Part shown: positions 1-6,980 of the stretch, piece by piece
Numbering within the stretch: the first letter of the stretch is position 1
Layout: every line of letters begins with the position of its first letter
Assembly: GCA_958372035.1 (NCBI GenBank)
Contig: CATXML010000022.1
Span: forward strand, 1 to 11,734
Direction of reading: 5' to 3'
Source of the DNA: an uncultured Collinsella sp.
Lineage (GTDB): Bacteria > Actinomycetota > Coriobacteriia > Coriobacteriales > Coriobacteriaceae
Length of the DNA: 11,734 nucleotides
Notes under the pieces: model-generated
Database searches by the model: none
Seen by the model: the letters and a program-made list of their open reading frames with translations, nothing else
Told to the model about the DNA's origin: nothing
Position numbers and translations under genes: made by a program

Positions 1-2241
1 GAGCTTGCGTGTTTCGGGGCGAAAGCCGCGCAGGTTGCAGCTAAAGATGGCGTGGCCGCCCTGTGCGAGCAGGCGCGATACGCCGGCCAAAAGCTCAACA
101 TGGTCGCGCTGAACATCCCAGGTGCGGCGGCCCATCTTGGACGAGTTCGAAAACGTGGGCGGGTCGACAAAGATCAGGTCCCAGCGGTTGCGCGTCTGGC
201 GCTGGTCGCGAATCCAGGCGAGCACGTCGTCGCGCACAAAGTGATGCTGCGGCCCCACAAAGCCATTCTGGCGCATGTTGCGCTCGGCCCAGTCCAGATA
301 GGTGTTGGAGAGGTCGACCGTCACGGTCTCCTCGACGCCGCCGTCTGCCGCATAGCAGGTGGCGGTGCCGGTGTAGGCAAACAGGTTGAGGAAGCGACGC
401 GCATGCTTGGCGTGCTCGCGCACCAGGTTGCGCGTGACGCGGTGATCCAGGAAGATGCCCACATCCAGATAGTCGTCAAAGTTGACGGCAAAGGTGAGCC
501 CGCCCTCCTCGATGAGCGGCAGGCGACGGCGCGCGATATTGGCGCGCTCGCCCGAGCCGCCCTTGCCGGCGCCCTGCTTGCCGTACTGCGAGCCGCCGCG
601 CGAACGCATGCGGGCCTTGGCGTGCACGTGTTCGGCCGGAACATCCAGGATGCGCGGCGCGATGGCCAAGATGTCGAGCATGCGGGCCTGGGCCAGTGCG
701 GGGTCGATGGTCTTGGGCGCGGCGTATTCGGCGATGACGAGCCAGCGGCCCGGCGTCTGCGGGCAGCCCTCGTACAGATCGATGGCGGCGGAGTAATCGG
801 GCAGGTCGGCATCGTAGACGCGGTAGCAGCTCACGCCCTCGCGCTTTGCCCACTTGCGACGCAGGCGGGCGTTTTTGCGCAGGCGGTTGGCGAACTGCTC
901 CGACTCGGGGATGAGCACGGGCAGCGGCTTGCCGTCGCCCAGGTCGAGCATGGCGGCAGGCTCGGGCATGGGGATATTGGCGGCTTCGTCTTGGGCATCC
1001 GCGGTCTGCTCCTCGGCATTCGCACTGGTCGCAGCTTCGAATGCCGCGGCGGCGTGGTCGAGAGAAGGCCAGACTTCGACGGTCGCCTCTTCGTTGTTGG
1101 GCATGACGGCGATGGAGCGCTCGGGCTCGGCGTGGAGCGCGCGGGCCAGCAATCCGTCGCGGGTGAGTGCGGCGACCGGTGCCGCGGCAAGCTCGGGCGG
1201 GCGGCGCAGCTCGCCGACCAGCGTCATGGCATCGTGCATGAGCGAAAGCGGCGTCTCGGTCGTATCCGCGACCACGGCGGCGCCGGCGACAGCGCCTGCA
1301 TGGTCCAACACGGTGGCTGGCTTGGCAGCGCAAAAGTCGACAAAACGCTTGTAGCCGGCGCACTTGACCATGCGCTCGGCAGTCTTGCGGGCGGCGGGGT
1401 CGATGTCTACGGCCACGATGCGCGCCTGTCGCTCGCGTGCTGCCGTCTCGCGCTCGCGCGCCTCGGCAAGCAGTTGCTTCCACAGGGCGGCGTCGTGCAG
1501 CTGCCAGCCCTCAAAGCCCCAGTGCTCGCGTGCGGTACCCGGGGCGCGGTCGGTCAGAATGTTCACGGCCTCCAACAGCAGACCGCCGCCGGCGCATGAG
1601 GCGTCGATCAGCGTGGGCAGGGCTTCGTTTTCGTAGTCGTCGGCCGTCAGCTCGCGCTCACATAGCGCGGTCCAGCCGACCTGCGCCAGCACCAGGGCGG
1701 CGTAGTCGGGGCGCAGCACGTGCGCGCCCTCGCCGGCGCGGGTCGCTGCGGGCGGCAGGCGTTTGAACAGCGGGTCGCCCGAAAGGTCCAGGCTGATGCT
1801 CGCGCGGCGCTGACGCAGCGAAAGCATCAGGTGAACGTCGGGGTCGGCGGCGTCGACATCGGCGCGACGGCCCGTGGTCTCGGCCAGACGGTCGCACAGC
1901 GCGTCCTTGGCGCGCAAAGCCGAGAAGCGCGTGTTGCGCAGCTGCTCGGTCACGCCGCGGGCGGTGATGGCGATGGTGGCGCCGGGGCGGATGATGGTCT
2001 CCCAGGCGATGTCGTAAACGCTGTCGTACAGCTCGTCGGCATCCTGCGCCTCAAAGCGCCCAAGCACCACAAACACGCGGCTGGCCAGGCGCGACCACAG
2101 GCAGGCACGGTAGCCTTCTTCGAGCTCGCCCTCAAACGTAGCGCGGCCCTTCAGGCGGCGGACATGCGAAAGCCCGAGCCACTTGAGCTCGTCGGCGAGT
2201 GCGGATTCAAAGCCCTCGGGGCAGCTTGCGTAAAATTCCAT
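1..2241 (-). CDS. rlmKL: RlmKL-type bifunctional 23S rRNA guanine methyltransferase, C-terminus cut by window edge
   Basis: The reading frame is open from ATG at 2241 to base 1 (747 codons) with no stop, so the last roughly 30-40 residues lie outside the window. The N-terminus (MEFYASCPEGFESALADEL) matches the RlmL start, and a THUMP RNA-binding region follows at about residues 40-155. A first Rossmann methyltransferase region spans about 180-370, then an Ala/Glu-rich linker at about 380-447. The RlmK domain begins near 448 (EQFANRLRKN) and has SAM motif NLFAYTGTA (619-627) and catalytic motif DPPTFSNS (693-700). The family methylates G2445 (N2, RlmL half) and G2069 (N7, RlmK half) of 23S rRNA during 50S assembly. 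The RlmK half looks intact. The RlmL half has DASCAGGG (213-220) where DPMCGSGT is usual, and no NPPY motif, so its activity is doubtful. A GAGAGG ribosome site precedes the ATG. Family identity is sure; dual function is not. Confidence 0.93.
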   Translation of the reverse strand, partial: MEFYASCPEGFESALADELKWLGLSHVRRLKGRATFEGELEEGYRACLWSRLASRVFVVLGRFEAQDADELYDSVYDIAWETIIRPGATIAITARGVTEQLRNTRFSALRAKDALCDRLAETTGRRADVDAADPDVHLMLSLRQRRASISLDLSGDPLFKRLPPAATRAGEGAHVLRPDYAALVLAQVGWTALCERELTADDYENEALPTLIDASCAGGGLLLEAVNILTDRAPGTAREHWGFEGWQLHDAALWKQLLAEARERETAARERQARIVAVDIDPAARKTAERMVKCAGYKRFVDFCAAKPATVLDHAGAVAGAAVVADTTETPLSLMHDAMTLVGELRRPPELAAAPVAALTRDGLLARALHAEPERSIAVMPNNEEATVEVWPSLDHAAAAFEAATSANAEEQTADAQDEAANIPMPEPAAMLDLGDGKPLPVLIPESEQFANRLRKNARLRRKWAKREGVSCYRVYDADLPDYSAAIDLYEGCPQTPGRWLVIAEYAAPKTIDPALAQARMLDILAIAPRILDVPAEHVHAKARMRSRGGSQYGKQGAGKGGSGERANIARRRLPLIEEGGLTFAVNFDDYLDVGIFLDHRVTRNLVREHAKHARRFLNLFAYTGTATCYAADGGVEETVTVDLSNTYLDWAERNMRQNGFVGPQHHFVRDDVLAWIRDQRQTRNRWDLIFVDPPTFSNSSKMGRRTWDVQRDHVELLAGVSRLLAQGGHAIFSCNLRGFRPETRKL

Positions 2242-2268
2242 GGGTGACCTCTCTGGTTGCGTCGCTCC

Positions 2269-2278
2269 ATTATATGAT
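2269..2278. promoter_or_regulatory. Overlapping divergent -10 boxes for rlmKL and the HAD gene
   Basis: In the 75-bp gap between the two divergent starts, the minus strand reads a perfect TATAAT (2274-2269), placed to give a leader of roughly 20 nt for rlmKL. The plus strand reads TATGAT (2273-2278, five of six matches), giving a leader of about 30 nt for the HAD gene. The two boxes share two bases. No good -35 is visible for either direction, so this is a plausible but unproven promoter pair. Confidence 0.4.
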
Positions 2279-2316
2279 GGATGCTTCGTTTGCTCTCGCC
2301 CCCGAAAGGAACCCAT

Positions 2317-3144
2317 ATGATTGATGCGTGCCCCGAATCCGCCGTGCTCTTTTTTGACGTGGACGGCACGCTGACGTCGTTCGATCCCGACGATATGACC
2401 GATAAGGACTTTTCGGCGGTTCGCCCTTCGCAGACGGTGATCGAGGCGTTTCATCGTCTGCGCGACGCAGGGCACAAGGCGTTTATCTGCACGGGTCGTC
2501 CCCTGTGGCTCATCGCGGACAGCTTGCGTGCGCTCGACCCCGCGGGCGTCGTTGCCATGGCGGGCGCCACGCTCGAGGTCGAGGGCCGCGTGGTGCATGA
2601 GGACTGCTTTGACGAAGACATTGTTGCGGAGCTTGCGCGCCGCATTGCCGCGGCGGGGTTCGAGGCTTTTTTCGAGGCCAACGCTGCGACCTTTGCGCTG
2701 GAGCCCGCGGGCGTTGAACAGTCGTCTTTGATCGGCACCTCTGTGGTGCATAGCGCCGAGGAAATGCGGATCGATGGTCGTCTGCGCGTGGGCAAGGTAT
2801 GCCTTAATGCGCCCAGTCTGGCTCGCGTTGCCAACGACGACGGCTTTATCGATCGCGAGTTTGAGCTGTGCAATACCGGCGGCCAGAACCGCGAGCTGAG
2901 CCCCAAGGGTATCGACAAGGGCGTGGGCGTGGCGCGAGCGCTGGAGTACCTGGGCCGCGAGGGAAATGCGCGCACCTTTGGCTTTGGCGATTCGGGCAAC
3001 GATCTGGGCATGCTCGCTGCGGTCGAGACGGCTGTCGCCATGGGCAACGCCATGCCCGAAGTCAAGGCGCTCGCCGACTACGTGACCGACGATGTCGCAC
3101 ACGACGGCACCGTCACAGCGATGCAGCATTTCGGCCTCATCTAA
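2317..3144 (+). CDS. HAD-superfamily hydrolase, Cof-type (IIB) sugar/nucleotide phosphatase
   Basis: The 275-residue product carries all four HAD signatures. Motif I is DVDGT (D14 nucleophile, D16 acid/base), motif II is the threonine in FICTGRP, motif III lysines are in SPKGIDKG (K197/K201), and motif IV is GDSGND (D225, D229) for Mg2+ binding. The long insert between motifs II and III fits the IIB cap of Cof-type phosphatases, which dephosphorylate small cytosolic sugar phosphates, FMN or PLP; the exact substrate cannot be read. I chose the ATG at 2317 because GAAAGGA (2304-2310) lies 6 nt upstream. An in-frame ATG at 2281 sits too close to the -10 region and has no ribosome site. There is no signal peptide. 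It is followed after 193 bp by the transaldolase gene and may be co-transcribed with it. Confidence 0.9.
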   Translation: MIDACPESAVLFFDVDGTLTSFDPDDMTDKDFSAVRPSQTVIEAFHRLRDAGHKAFICTGRPLWLIADSLRALDPAGVVAMAGATLEVEGRVVHEDCFDEDIVAELARRIAAAGFEAFFEANAATFALEPAGVEQSSLIGTSVVHSAEEMRIDGRLRVGKVCLNAPSLARVANDDGFIDREFELCNTGGQNRELSPKGIDKGVGVARALEYLGREGNARTFGFGDSGNDLGMLAAVETAVAMGNAMPEVKALADYVTDDVAHDGTVTAMQHFGLI

Positions 3145-3272
3145 TGAATCTCGCCTTCTGACGTTTGCTCAAACTGCGACTCTTTGCTTTTGCATGCTCA
3201 ATCGATTTATCAATCCAAACGCTGAGGTGTTTATACCGTTCGCCGAGAAGATAAAAACCCGCAGCTCACGCC

Positions 3273-3301
3273 TTGATAAACATAGGTAAAGTGTTTAGCA
3301 G
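3273..3301 (+). promoter_or_regulatory. Weak candidate promoter upstream of the transaldolase gene
   Basis: TTGATA (3273-3278) is followed after 17 bp by TAGCAG (3296-3301), a poor -10 (three of six matches). The surrounding 193-bp gap is AT-richer than the flanking genes, which fits a promoter, and nothing else is seen in the gap. A gene-specific promoter is likely, but its exact position is uncertain. Confidence 0.3.
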
Positions 3302-3337
3302 TTTATCGGCCGTATGCTAACGAAAGGAATCAGGCAG

Positions 3338-4042
3338 ATGGCAATCAAGGTGTTCGCTGACGGTGCAAACCTCGAGGGCATGCTCGACATGTACGAGAAC
3401 GGCAACGTTCAGGGTTTCACGACCAACCCGTCCCTTATGAAGAAGGGTGGCGTGACGGACTATCGCGCGTTTGCCAAGGAGGTCCTGGCCCACATCATCG
3501 ATGTGTCCGTCTCGTTTGAGGTCTTTGCCGATGACGTCGAGACCATGGAGGTCGAGGCGCGCGAGATTGCTACCTGGGCAGATAACGTCTACGTCAAGAT
3601 TCCGTGCGTGACCACCAAGGGCGAGTCCACTGCCGAGCTGGTGCGCAAGCTTTCTGCCGACGGCATCAAGGTCAACGTCACCACCATCTTTACCCCCGAA
3701 CAGGTCGACGAGATGGTCGAGGCCGTTGACGCCGAGACGCCGTCCATCATCTCGCTCTTTGCCGGTCGTATCGCTGACACCGGCGTCGATCCCATTCCGT
3801 TTATGACGGAGTCGGTGAAGAAGGCCGCCGCCAAGCCCAACTGCGAGGTCCTGTGGGCGTCCACGCGTGAGCTTATCAATATTTACCAGGCGGAAGGATG
3901 CGGTTGCCAGATCATCACGGTGCCCAACAGCATCCTGGCCAAGCGTAAGAACATCGGCCGTGACCCGTACGAGGTCTCGCTCGATACCGTGCGCGGTTTT
4001 GCCAAGGATATCGCCTCGCTCGGTTTCCATATCCTGCCGTAA
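3338..4042 (+). CDS. Small transaldolase (FSA/TalC family)
   Basis: The 234-residue product is a single-domain TIM-barrel class I aldolase of the FSA/TalC/MipB family, which normally has about 215-235 residues. The Schiff-base lysine is K87 in VYVKIP. TTNPSL (28-33) and NVTTIFTPEQ are further family blocks. Two positions separate transaldolases from fructose-6-phosphate aldolase: E61 (in SFEVFA) stands where E. coli FSA has Q59, and F141 (in SLFAGRIADTG) stands where FSA has Y131. Both point to true transaldolase activity, moving a dihydroxyacetone unit between sedoheptulose-7-phosphate and glyceraldehyde-3-phosphate in the pentose phosphate pathway. Start 3338 is preceded by AAAGGA (3323-3328) with a 9-nt spacer; an in-frame ATG at 3314 overlaps that region and is rejected. 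The gene's final 19 coding bases recur, with one mismatch, 155 bp downstream. Confidence 0.9.
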   Translation: MAIKVFADGANLEGMLDMYENGNVQGFTTNPSLMKKGGVTDYRAFAKEVLAHIIDVSVSFEVFADDVETMEVEAREIATWADNVYVKIPCVTTKGESTAELVRKLSADGIKVNVTTIFTPEQVDEMVEAVDAETPSIISLFAGRIADTGVDPIPFMTESVKKAAAKPNCEVLWASTRELINIYQAEGCGCQIITVPNSILAKRKNIGRDPYEVSLDTVRGFAKDIASLGFHILP

Positions 4043-4195
4043 CGCGAACGCTGGCTACATCGCGGGTTGTTGCCCCGGCCTTTCCTTTCCCTATCGCTCA
4101 CGCGCTTCGCGAGGGTCGCGCTAGGCAAAGGAAAGGCCGGGGCTGCCGACACGAACTTGCCGGTAGGTTGGTGATAGGCTTCCATATCCTGCCGT
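4022..4195. repeat. 19-bp direct repeat duplicating the end of the transaldolase gene
   Basis: The last coding bases of the transaldolase (4022-4040, encoding GFHILP) recur at 4177-4195 with one mismatch in 19 (GGTTTCC versus GGCTTCC). The two copies are 155 bp apart and bracket the 4072-4143 hairpin. The second copy also reads GFHILP but continues into WTKVPP instead of a stop. It could be a remnant of a duplicated gene end or the footprint of an insertion. Confidence 0.7.
4072..4143. repeat. Long hairpin with 17-bp perfect arms and GCGAAGCG loop core
   Basis: The arms at 4072-4088 (GCCCCGGCCTTTCCTTT) and 4127-4143 are perfect inverted repeats around a 38-nt loop. The loop contains CGCTTCGC (4103-4110), the complement of GCGAAGCG, within 1 bp of the symmetry centre. 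The hairpin starts 30 nt after the transaldolase stop. No U-tract follows on either strand, so it is not a standard intrinsic terminator, although it could protect the mRNA 3' end. Confidence 0.75.
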
Positions 4196-4201
4196 GGACA
4201 A

Positions 4202-4409
4202 AGGTACCCCCGCCTGCGCCGTGCAAAATTGAGAGTATTCAGCAAGGTAAAGGCTTTTACCAGCTGGGTGAAGCATGGAACAGCCCCCGTTTTGGCTCTG
4301 ATGACGCTAAAACGGGGGCTGTTTCTTGCTTTTTCGTCTCTGAGGGGCATCCGGAACGGTGGAATTTGCAGAATACTCGCGATTTTGCACGTCGCGAGAG
4401 GGGGTACCT
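4202..4409. repeat. 208-bp MITE-like element with 39-bp terminal inverted repeats
   Basis: Bases 4202-4240 and the reverse complement of 4371-4409 align without gaps, matching at 33 of 39 positions. Both outer ends begin AGGTACCCCC. Shared inner blocks are GTGCAAAAT and GAGTATTC. The 130-bp centre contains the terminator at 4279-4323. No transposase and no clear target duplication are visible. It may be a non-autonomous repeat or a locally evolved secondary structure in the convergent gap. Confidence 0.55.
4279..4335 (+). terminator. Intrinsic terminator for the transaldolase transcript
   Basis: A perfect 15-bp stem, AACAGCCCCCGTTTT (4279-4293) paired with 4309-4323, closes a 15-nt loop and is followed on the plus strand by a T-rich run (TTTCTTGCTTTTT, 4322-4334). 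The left arm's A/T end is weaker on the minus strand, where only a short T stretch follows, so termination of tex transcripts from the other side is possible but less likely. It lies 237 nt past the transaldolase stop. Confidence 0.7.
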
Positions 4410-4422
4410 CTGCTTTGGCGGT

Positions 4423-6570
4423 TTACTTTTCCTGCACCATGGTGAGTGAGATCTTCTTGCGGTCGCGATCGACCTTTTCGACCCACACCTTTACCGTGTC
4501 GCCGACGCGCACCACGTCGCTCGGGTGCTTGACGAAGCGGTTGGCCAGCTTGGAGATGTGCACGAGGCCATCCTGGTGCACGCCCACGTCGACAAAGGCG
4601 CCAAAGTCGACGACGTTGCGCACCGTGCCCTTGAGTTCCATGCCGGGTTCCAAGTCGTCAATGGAAAGCGCCGAGCGGCTAAAGACCACCTCGGGCGCGT
4701 CGTCGCGCGGGTCGCGGCCGGGCTTCTTGAGCTCGTTGACAATGTCGATGAGCGTCAGGGTGCCGCAGTCCAGATCGCTTGCCAGCGCCGAGATGCTGCC
4801 CAGGCGGCGCTCAATGTCGGGCACGCCGCCGCGGCTGAGCTCGCTTGCCGCAACGCCGGCGCGCTCCAGGACGGCCGTCGCCACCTCGTAGCTCTCGGGG
4901 TGGACGCTTGTCGCGTCAAGCGGGTTCTTGCCGCCACTGATGCGCAGGAAGCCCGCGGCGTTGAGATATGCCTTGGGTCCCAGCTTGGGGACCTTCTTGA
5001 GCTGGCGTCGATCGGTAAAAGCACCGTTTTCCTCGCGGTAAGCCACGATGTTTTTGGCCACGCTCGGCGTGATGCCAGATACGTATCCCAGCAGACTTGC
5101 GCTCGCGGTGTTCACGTCGACGCCCACGCGGTTGACGACGTCCTCCACCACGTGGCCCAGCGTGCGCGAGAGCTCGGCCTGGTCAAGGTCGTGCTGGTAC
5201 TGGCCCACGCCGATGGACTGGGGTGGAATCTTGACGAGCTCTGCCAGCGGGTCTTGCAAGCGGCGGCCCAGGCTCATGGCGCCACGCACGGTGACGTCCA
5301 AGTCGGGATACTCCTGGCTGGCGAGCTCGGAGGCGGAGTACACCGATGCGCCGGCCTCGTTGACGATGGTGTATCGCAGCCCGGGCGCCTGCTCGGCAAT
5401 GAACTCCGAGACGACTTCCTCGGTCTCGCGGCTGGCGGTGCCGTTGCCGATGACGATGGTGTTGACGCCGTCTTTCTTGACGAGGCGGGCGAGCTCGCGC
5501 TTAGTGCCGGCGACGTCGTGGCGCGGCTTGGTGGGGTAGACCACGCCGTGGTCGAGCAGCTTGCCGGTCTCGTCCATGACGGCGACCTTGCAGCCGGTGC
5601 GGTAGCCCGGATCGAGCGCGAGCACGCGGGCGCCGCGCACGGGGCGTGCCGAGAGCAGGCCTTCGAGATTCTTGGCAAAGACGTTGATGGCCTCGGTCTG
5701 GGCGCGGACGGTGAGTTTGGCGCGTGCCTCGCGCTCCAGCGAGGGGGCCATGAGGCGCTTGTAACCGTCAGCGATAGCGGCGTCAAAGACGGGCGCAAAG
5801 ACGCCCTGGCGACGGGGCCAGCGGCTGCCGAGGCGCGCCGTGGCAGCGACGCCGTCGACATTCACGCGCACGCGGAGCTTGCCCTCGCGCTCACCGCGGT
5901 CGATAGCCAGCACGCGGTGGTTAGGAATACGGCGCAGCGGCTCATCATAGCTGTAGTACGGCTCGTAGGGGGTCTTCTCGGCGGGGTCGGTGGCCTCGAC
6001 GACGATGTCGGCGGTGTTTTGCGTAAAGGCGCGTAGGTCGGCGACGTTCTCGGGGTCCTCGGCCACCGTCTCGGCCACGATGTCGGCGGCGCCGGCGAGC
6101 GCCTTCTCGGGCGTGTCAAAGTCAGCCCCCTCGTTGACGTATGCCGCGGCGGCGTCGAGTGCGCTGCCCTTGGCCGAGGCCTGCATGATGATCATGTTGG
6201 CGAGTGGCTCAAGGCCTGCCTCGCGAGCCTTCTGCGCGCGGGTCATGCGCTTTTTGCGGTAGGGCTTGTAGAGGTCCTCGACACGTTGGAGCTGCGTGGC
6301 CTCGCGAATCTGCTGCTCGAGCTCGGGCGTGAGTTTGCCCTGGGCATCGATGAGCAGGATAACGTCCTCTTTGCGCTGCTCAAGATTGCGCAGGTAGGAC
6401 AGGCGCTCGTCGAGTGCGCGCAGGGCGACGTCGTCCATGCCGCCCGTGGCTTCCTTGCGGTAGCGCGAGATAAAGGGGATGGTGTTGCCCTCGTCGATGA
6501 GCTTGACGGCCGCCTCGACATTGGCGGCCTTAAGGTTGAGCTCGCGGGCGAGCTGGGCGATAAGATCCAT
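4423..6570 (-). CDS. tex: Tex family RNA-binding transcription accessory protein
   Basis: The 715-residue product matches Tex in length and domain order. An N-terminal helical region (MDLIAQLARELN, then IPFISRYRKEATGGMDD) is followed by a YqgF/RNase H-like domain from about 315 (LALDPGYRTG, with D320). A helix-hairpin-helix segment covers about 490-560 (VNTASASLLGYVSGI and KVPKLGPKAYLNAAGFLRI). A C-terminal S1 RNA-binding domain covers about 643-712 (GTVRNVVDFGAFVDVG, DGLVHISKL). Tex binds nucleic acid and influences transcription and RNA handling in the cytosol; its precise role varies among species. I chose the ATG at 6570 because AAGGAG lies 4 nt upstream and the protein then starts as the family does. 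An upstream in-frame ATG at 6657 would add 29 residues unlike Tex. It is convergent with the transaldolase gene and appears to be transcribed alone. Confidence 0.95.
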   Translation of the reverse strand: MDLIAQLARELNLKAANVEAAVKLIDEGNTIPFISRYRKEATGGMDDVALRALDERLSYLRNLEQRKEDVILLIDAQGKLTPELEQQIREATQLQRVEDLYKPYRKKRMTRAQKAREAGLEPLANMIIMQASAKGSALDAAAAYVNEGADFDTPEKALAGAADIVAETVAEDPENVADLRAFTQNTADIVVEATDPAEKTPYEPYYSYDEPLRRIPNHRVLAIDRGEREGKLRVRVNVDGVAATARLGSRWPRRQGVFAPVFDAAIADGYKRLMAPSLEREARAKLTVRAQTEAINVFAKNLEGLLSARPVRGARVLALDPGYRTGCKVAVMDETGKLLDHGVVYPTKPRHDVAGTKRELARLVKKDGVNTIVIGNGTASRETEEVVSEFIAEQAPGLRYTIVNEAGASVYSASELASQEYPDLDVTVRGAMSLGRRLQDPLAELVKIPPQSIGVGQYQHDLDQAELSRTLGHVVEDVVNRVGVDVNTASASLLGYVSGITPSVAKNIVAYREENGAFTDRRQLKKVPKLGPKAYLNAAGFLRISGGKNPLDATSVHPESYEVATAVLERAGVAASELSRGGVPDIERRLGSISALASDLDCGTLTLIDIVNELKKPGRDPRDDAPEVVFSRSALSIDDLEPGMELKGTVRNVVDFGAFVDVGVHQDGLVHISKLANRFVKHPSDVVRVGDTVKVWVEKVDRDRKKISLTMVQEK

Positions 6571-6628
6571 GAAACTCCTTGCGTTTGAGGTGCGTTTGCG
6601 GCACAGGGCTACCAAGGATACCACCCGT

Positions 6629-6647
6629 CCCAAAAGACTGTTTTGGG
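6629..6647. promoter_or_regulatory. Small inverted repeat upstream of tex
   Basis: CCCAAAA and TTTTGGG form 7-bp perfect arms around GACTG, 59-77 bp upstream of the tex start. It could be an operator or the base of a small hairpin. It has no T-run that would make it a strong terminator. Function unknown. Confidence 0.3.
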
Positions 6648-6663
6648 GCCGCGCCATGAAAAC

Positions 6664-6800
6664 GGCCTATCTACTACGTTTGAACCGTATGGGTCGACCA
6701 TCCCCGGTTTTCCGAGAACGCGCAACCTGTCTACCTGCGGTTTTTATTTCTCGAAATTTGGCATGGTTGAGGGCAATCGGTTAAACGTAGTAGATAGGCC
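6664..6800. repeat. 137-bp imperfect palindrome in the tex upstream gap
   Basis: The outermost 18 bp are a perfect inverted repeat: GGCCTATCTACTACGTTT (6664-6681) pairs with 6783-6800. After a one-base bulge a further 5 bp pair (AACCG 6683-6687 with CGGTT 6778-6782). Weaker complementarity continues inward (ACCAT and a TTTTC/GAGAA block against the opposite side). The centre holds AACC and GGTT 11 bp apart. No convincing ORF is present. It could be a multicopy intergenic palindromic element or a structured RNA. Confidence 0.65.
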
Positions 6801-6871
6801 CATTTCGTGGCGAACGAATCAATCTGAGGTACAAAATGGCTCCTGCTCCAGAAAAATCGTCGGCAAGGTAG

Positions 6872-6907
6872 CAAAATGCCCCGCGGGCAGGAGGCTGCTC
6901 GCGGGGC
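6872..6907 (-). terminator. Intrinsic terminator of the dehydrogenase-transporter operon
   Basis: A 13-bp stem (6878-6890 with 6895-6907, one G-T pair) closes a 4-nt loop. On the minus strand it is GC-rich and is followed by ATTTTG (6877-6872). It lies 74 nt past the stop of the oxidoreductase gene, the last gene of the operon. Confidence 0.75.
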
Positions 6908-6980
6908 AAAGAAGAGGGGCTTATTTGTGACGGACCGAGGGACTCGGCATGGGGTTTCTGCCGCGGCCGCTCTTAAGGCA

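Noticed and set aside
52..1599. 515-codon plus-strand ORF
   Set aside because: It is antisense to the rlmKL frame. Its Gly/Ala/His/Val-rich composition is typical of a high-GC shadow, and it has no family motif.
1..2241. Frameshift as the cause of the missing RlmL motifs
   Set aside because: The frame stays open and protein-like through the region, and homology resumes in the same frame at RlmK. The changes therefore look like divergence, not a sequencing error.
2281..2316. Upstream in-frame start for the HAD gene
   Set aside because: ATG 2281 lies next to the proposed -10 box with no ribosome site, while 2317 has GAAAGGA at good spacing.
4072..4143. CRISPR array or tRNA in the repeat-rich gap
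   Set aside because: There is no series of evenly spaced repeats and no cloverleaf. The repeats are inverted or a single direct pair.
4168..4449. 93-codon ORF beginning near the repeated GFHILP peptide
   Set aside because: Only the duplicated six residues resemble a protein. The rest runs through the terminator and inverted repeats and has no ribosome site, so it is recorded as a gene-end duplication, not a gene.
4525..6036. 503-codon plus-strand ORF
   Set aside because: It is antisense to tex, which has clear conserved domains. The translation is a low-complexity shadow.
6571..6657. N-terminal extension of Tex from ATG 6657
   Set aside because: The 29 extra residues do not look like Tex, the inverted repeat at 6629-6647 lies inside, and AAGGAG supports the 6570 start.
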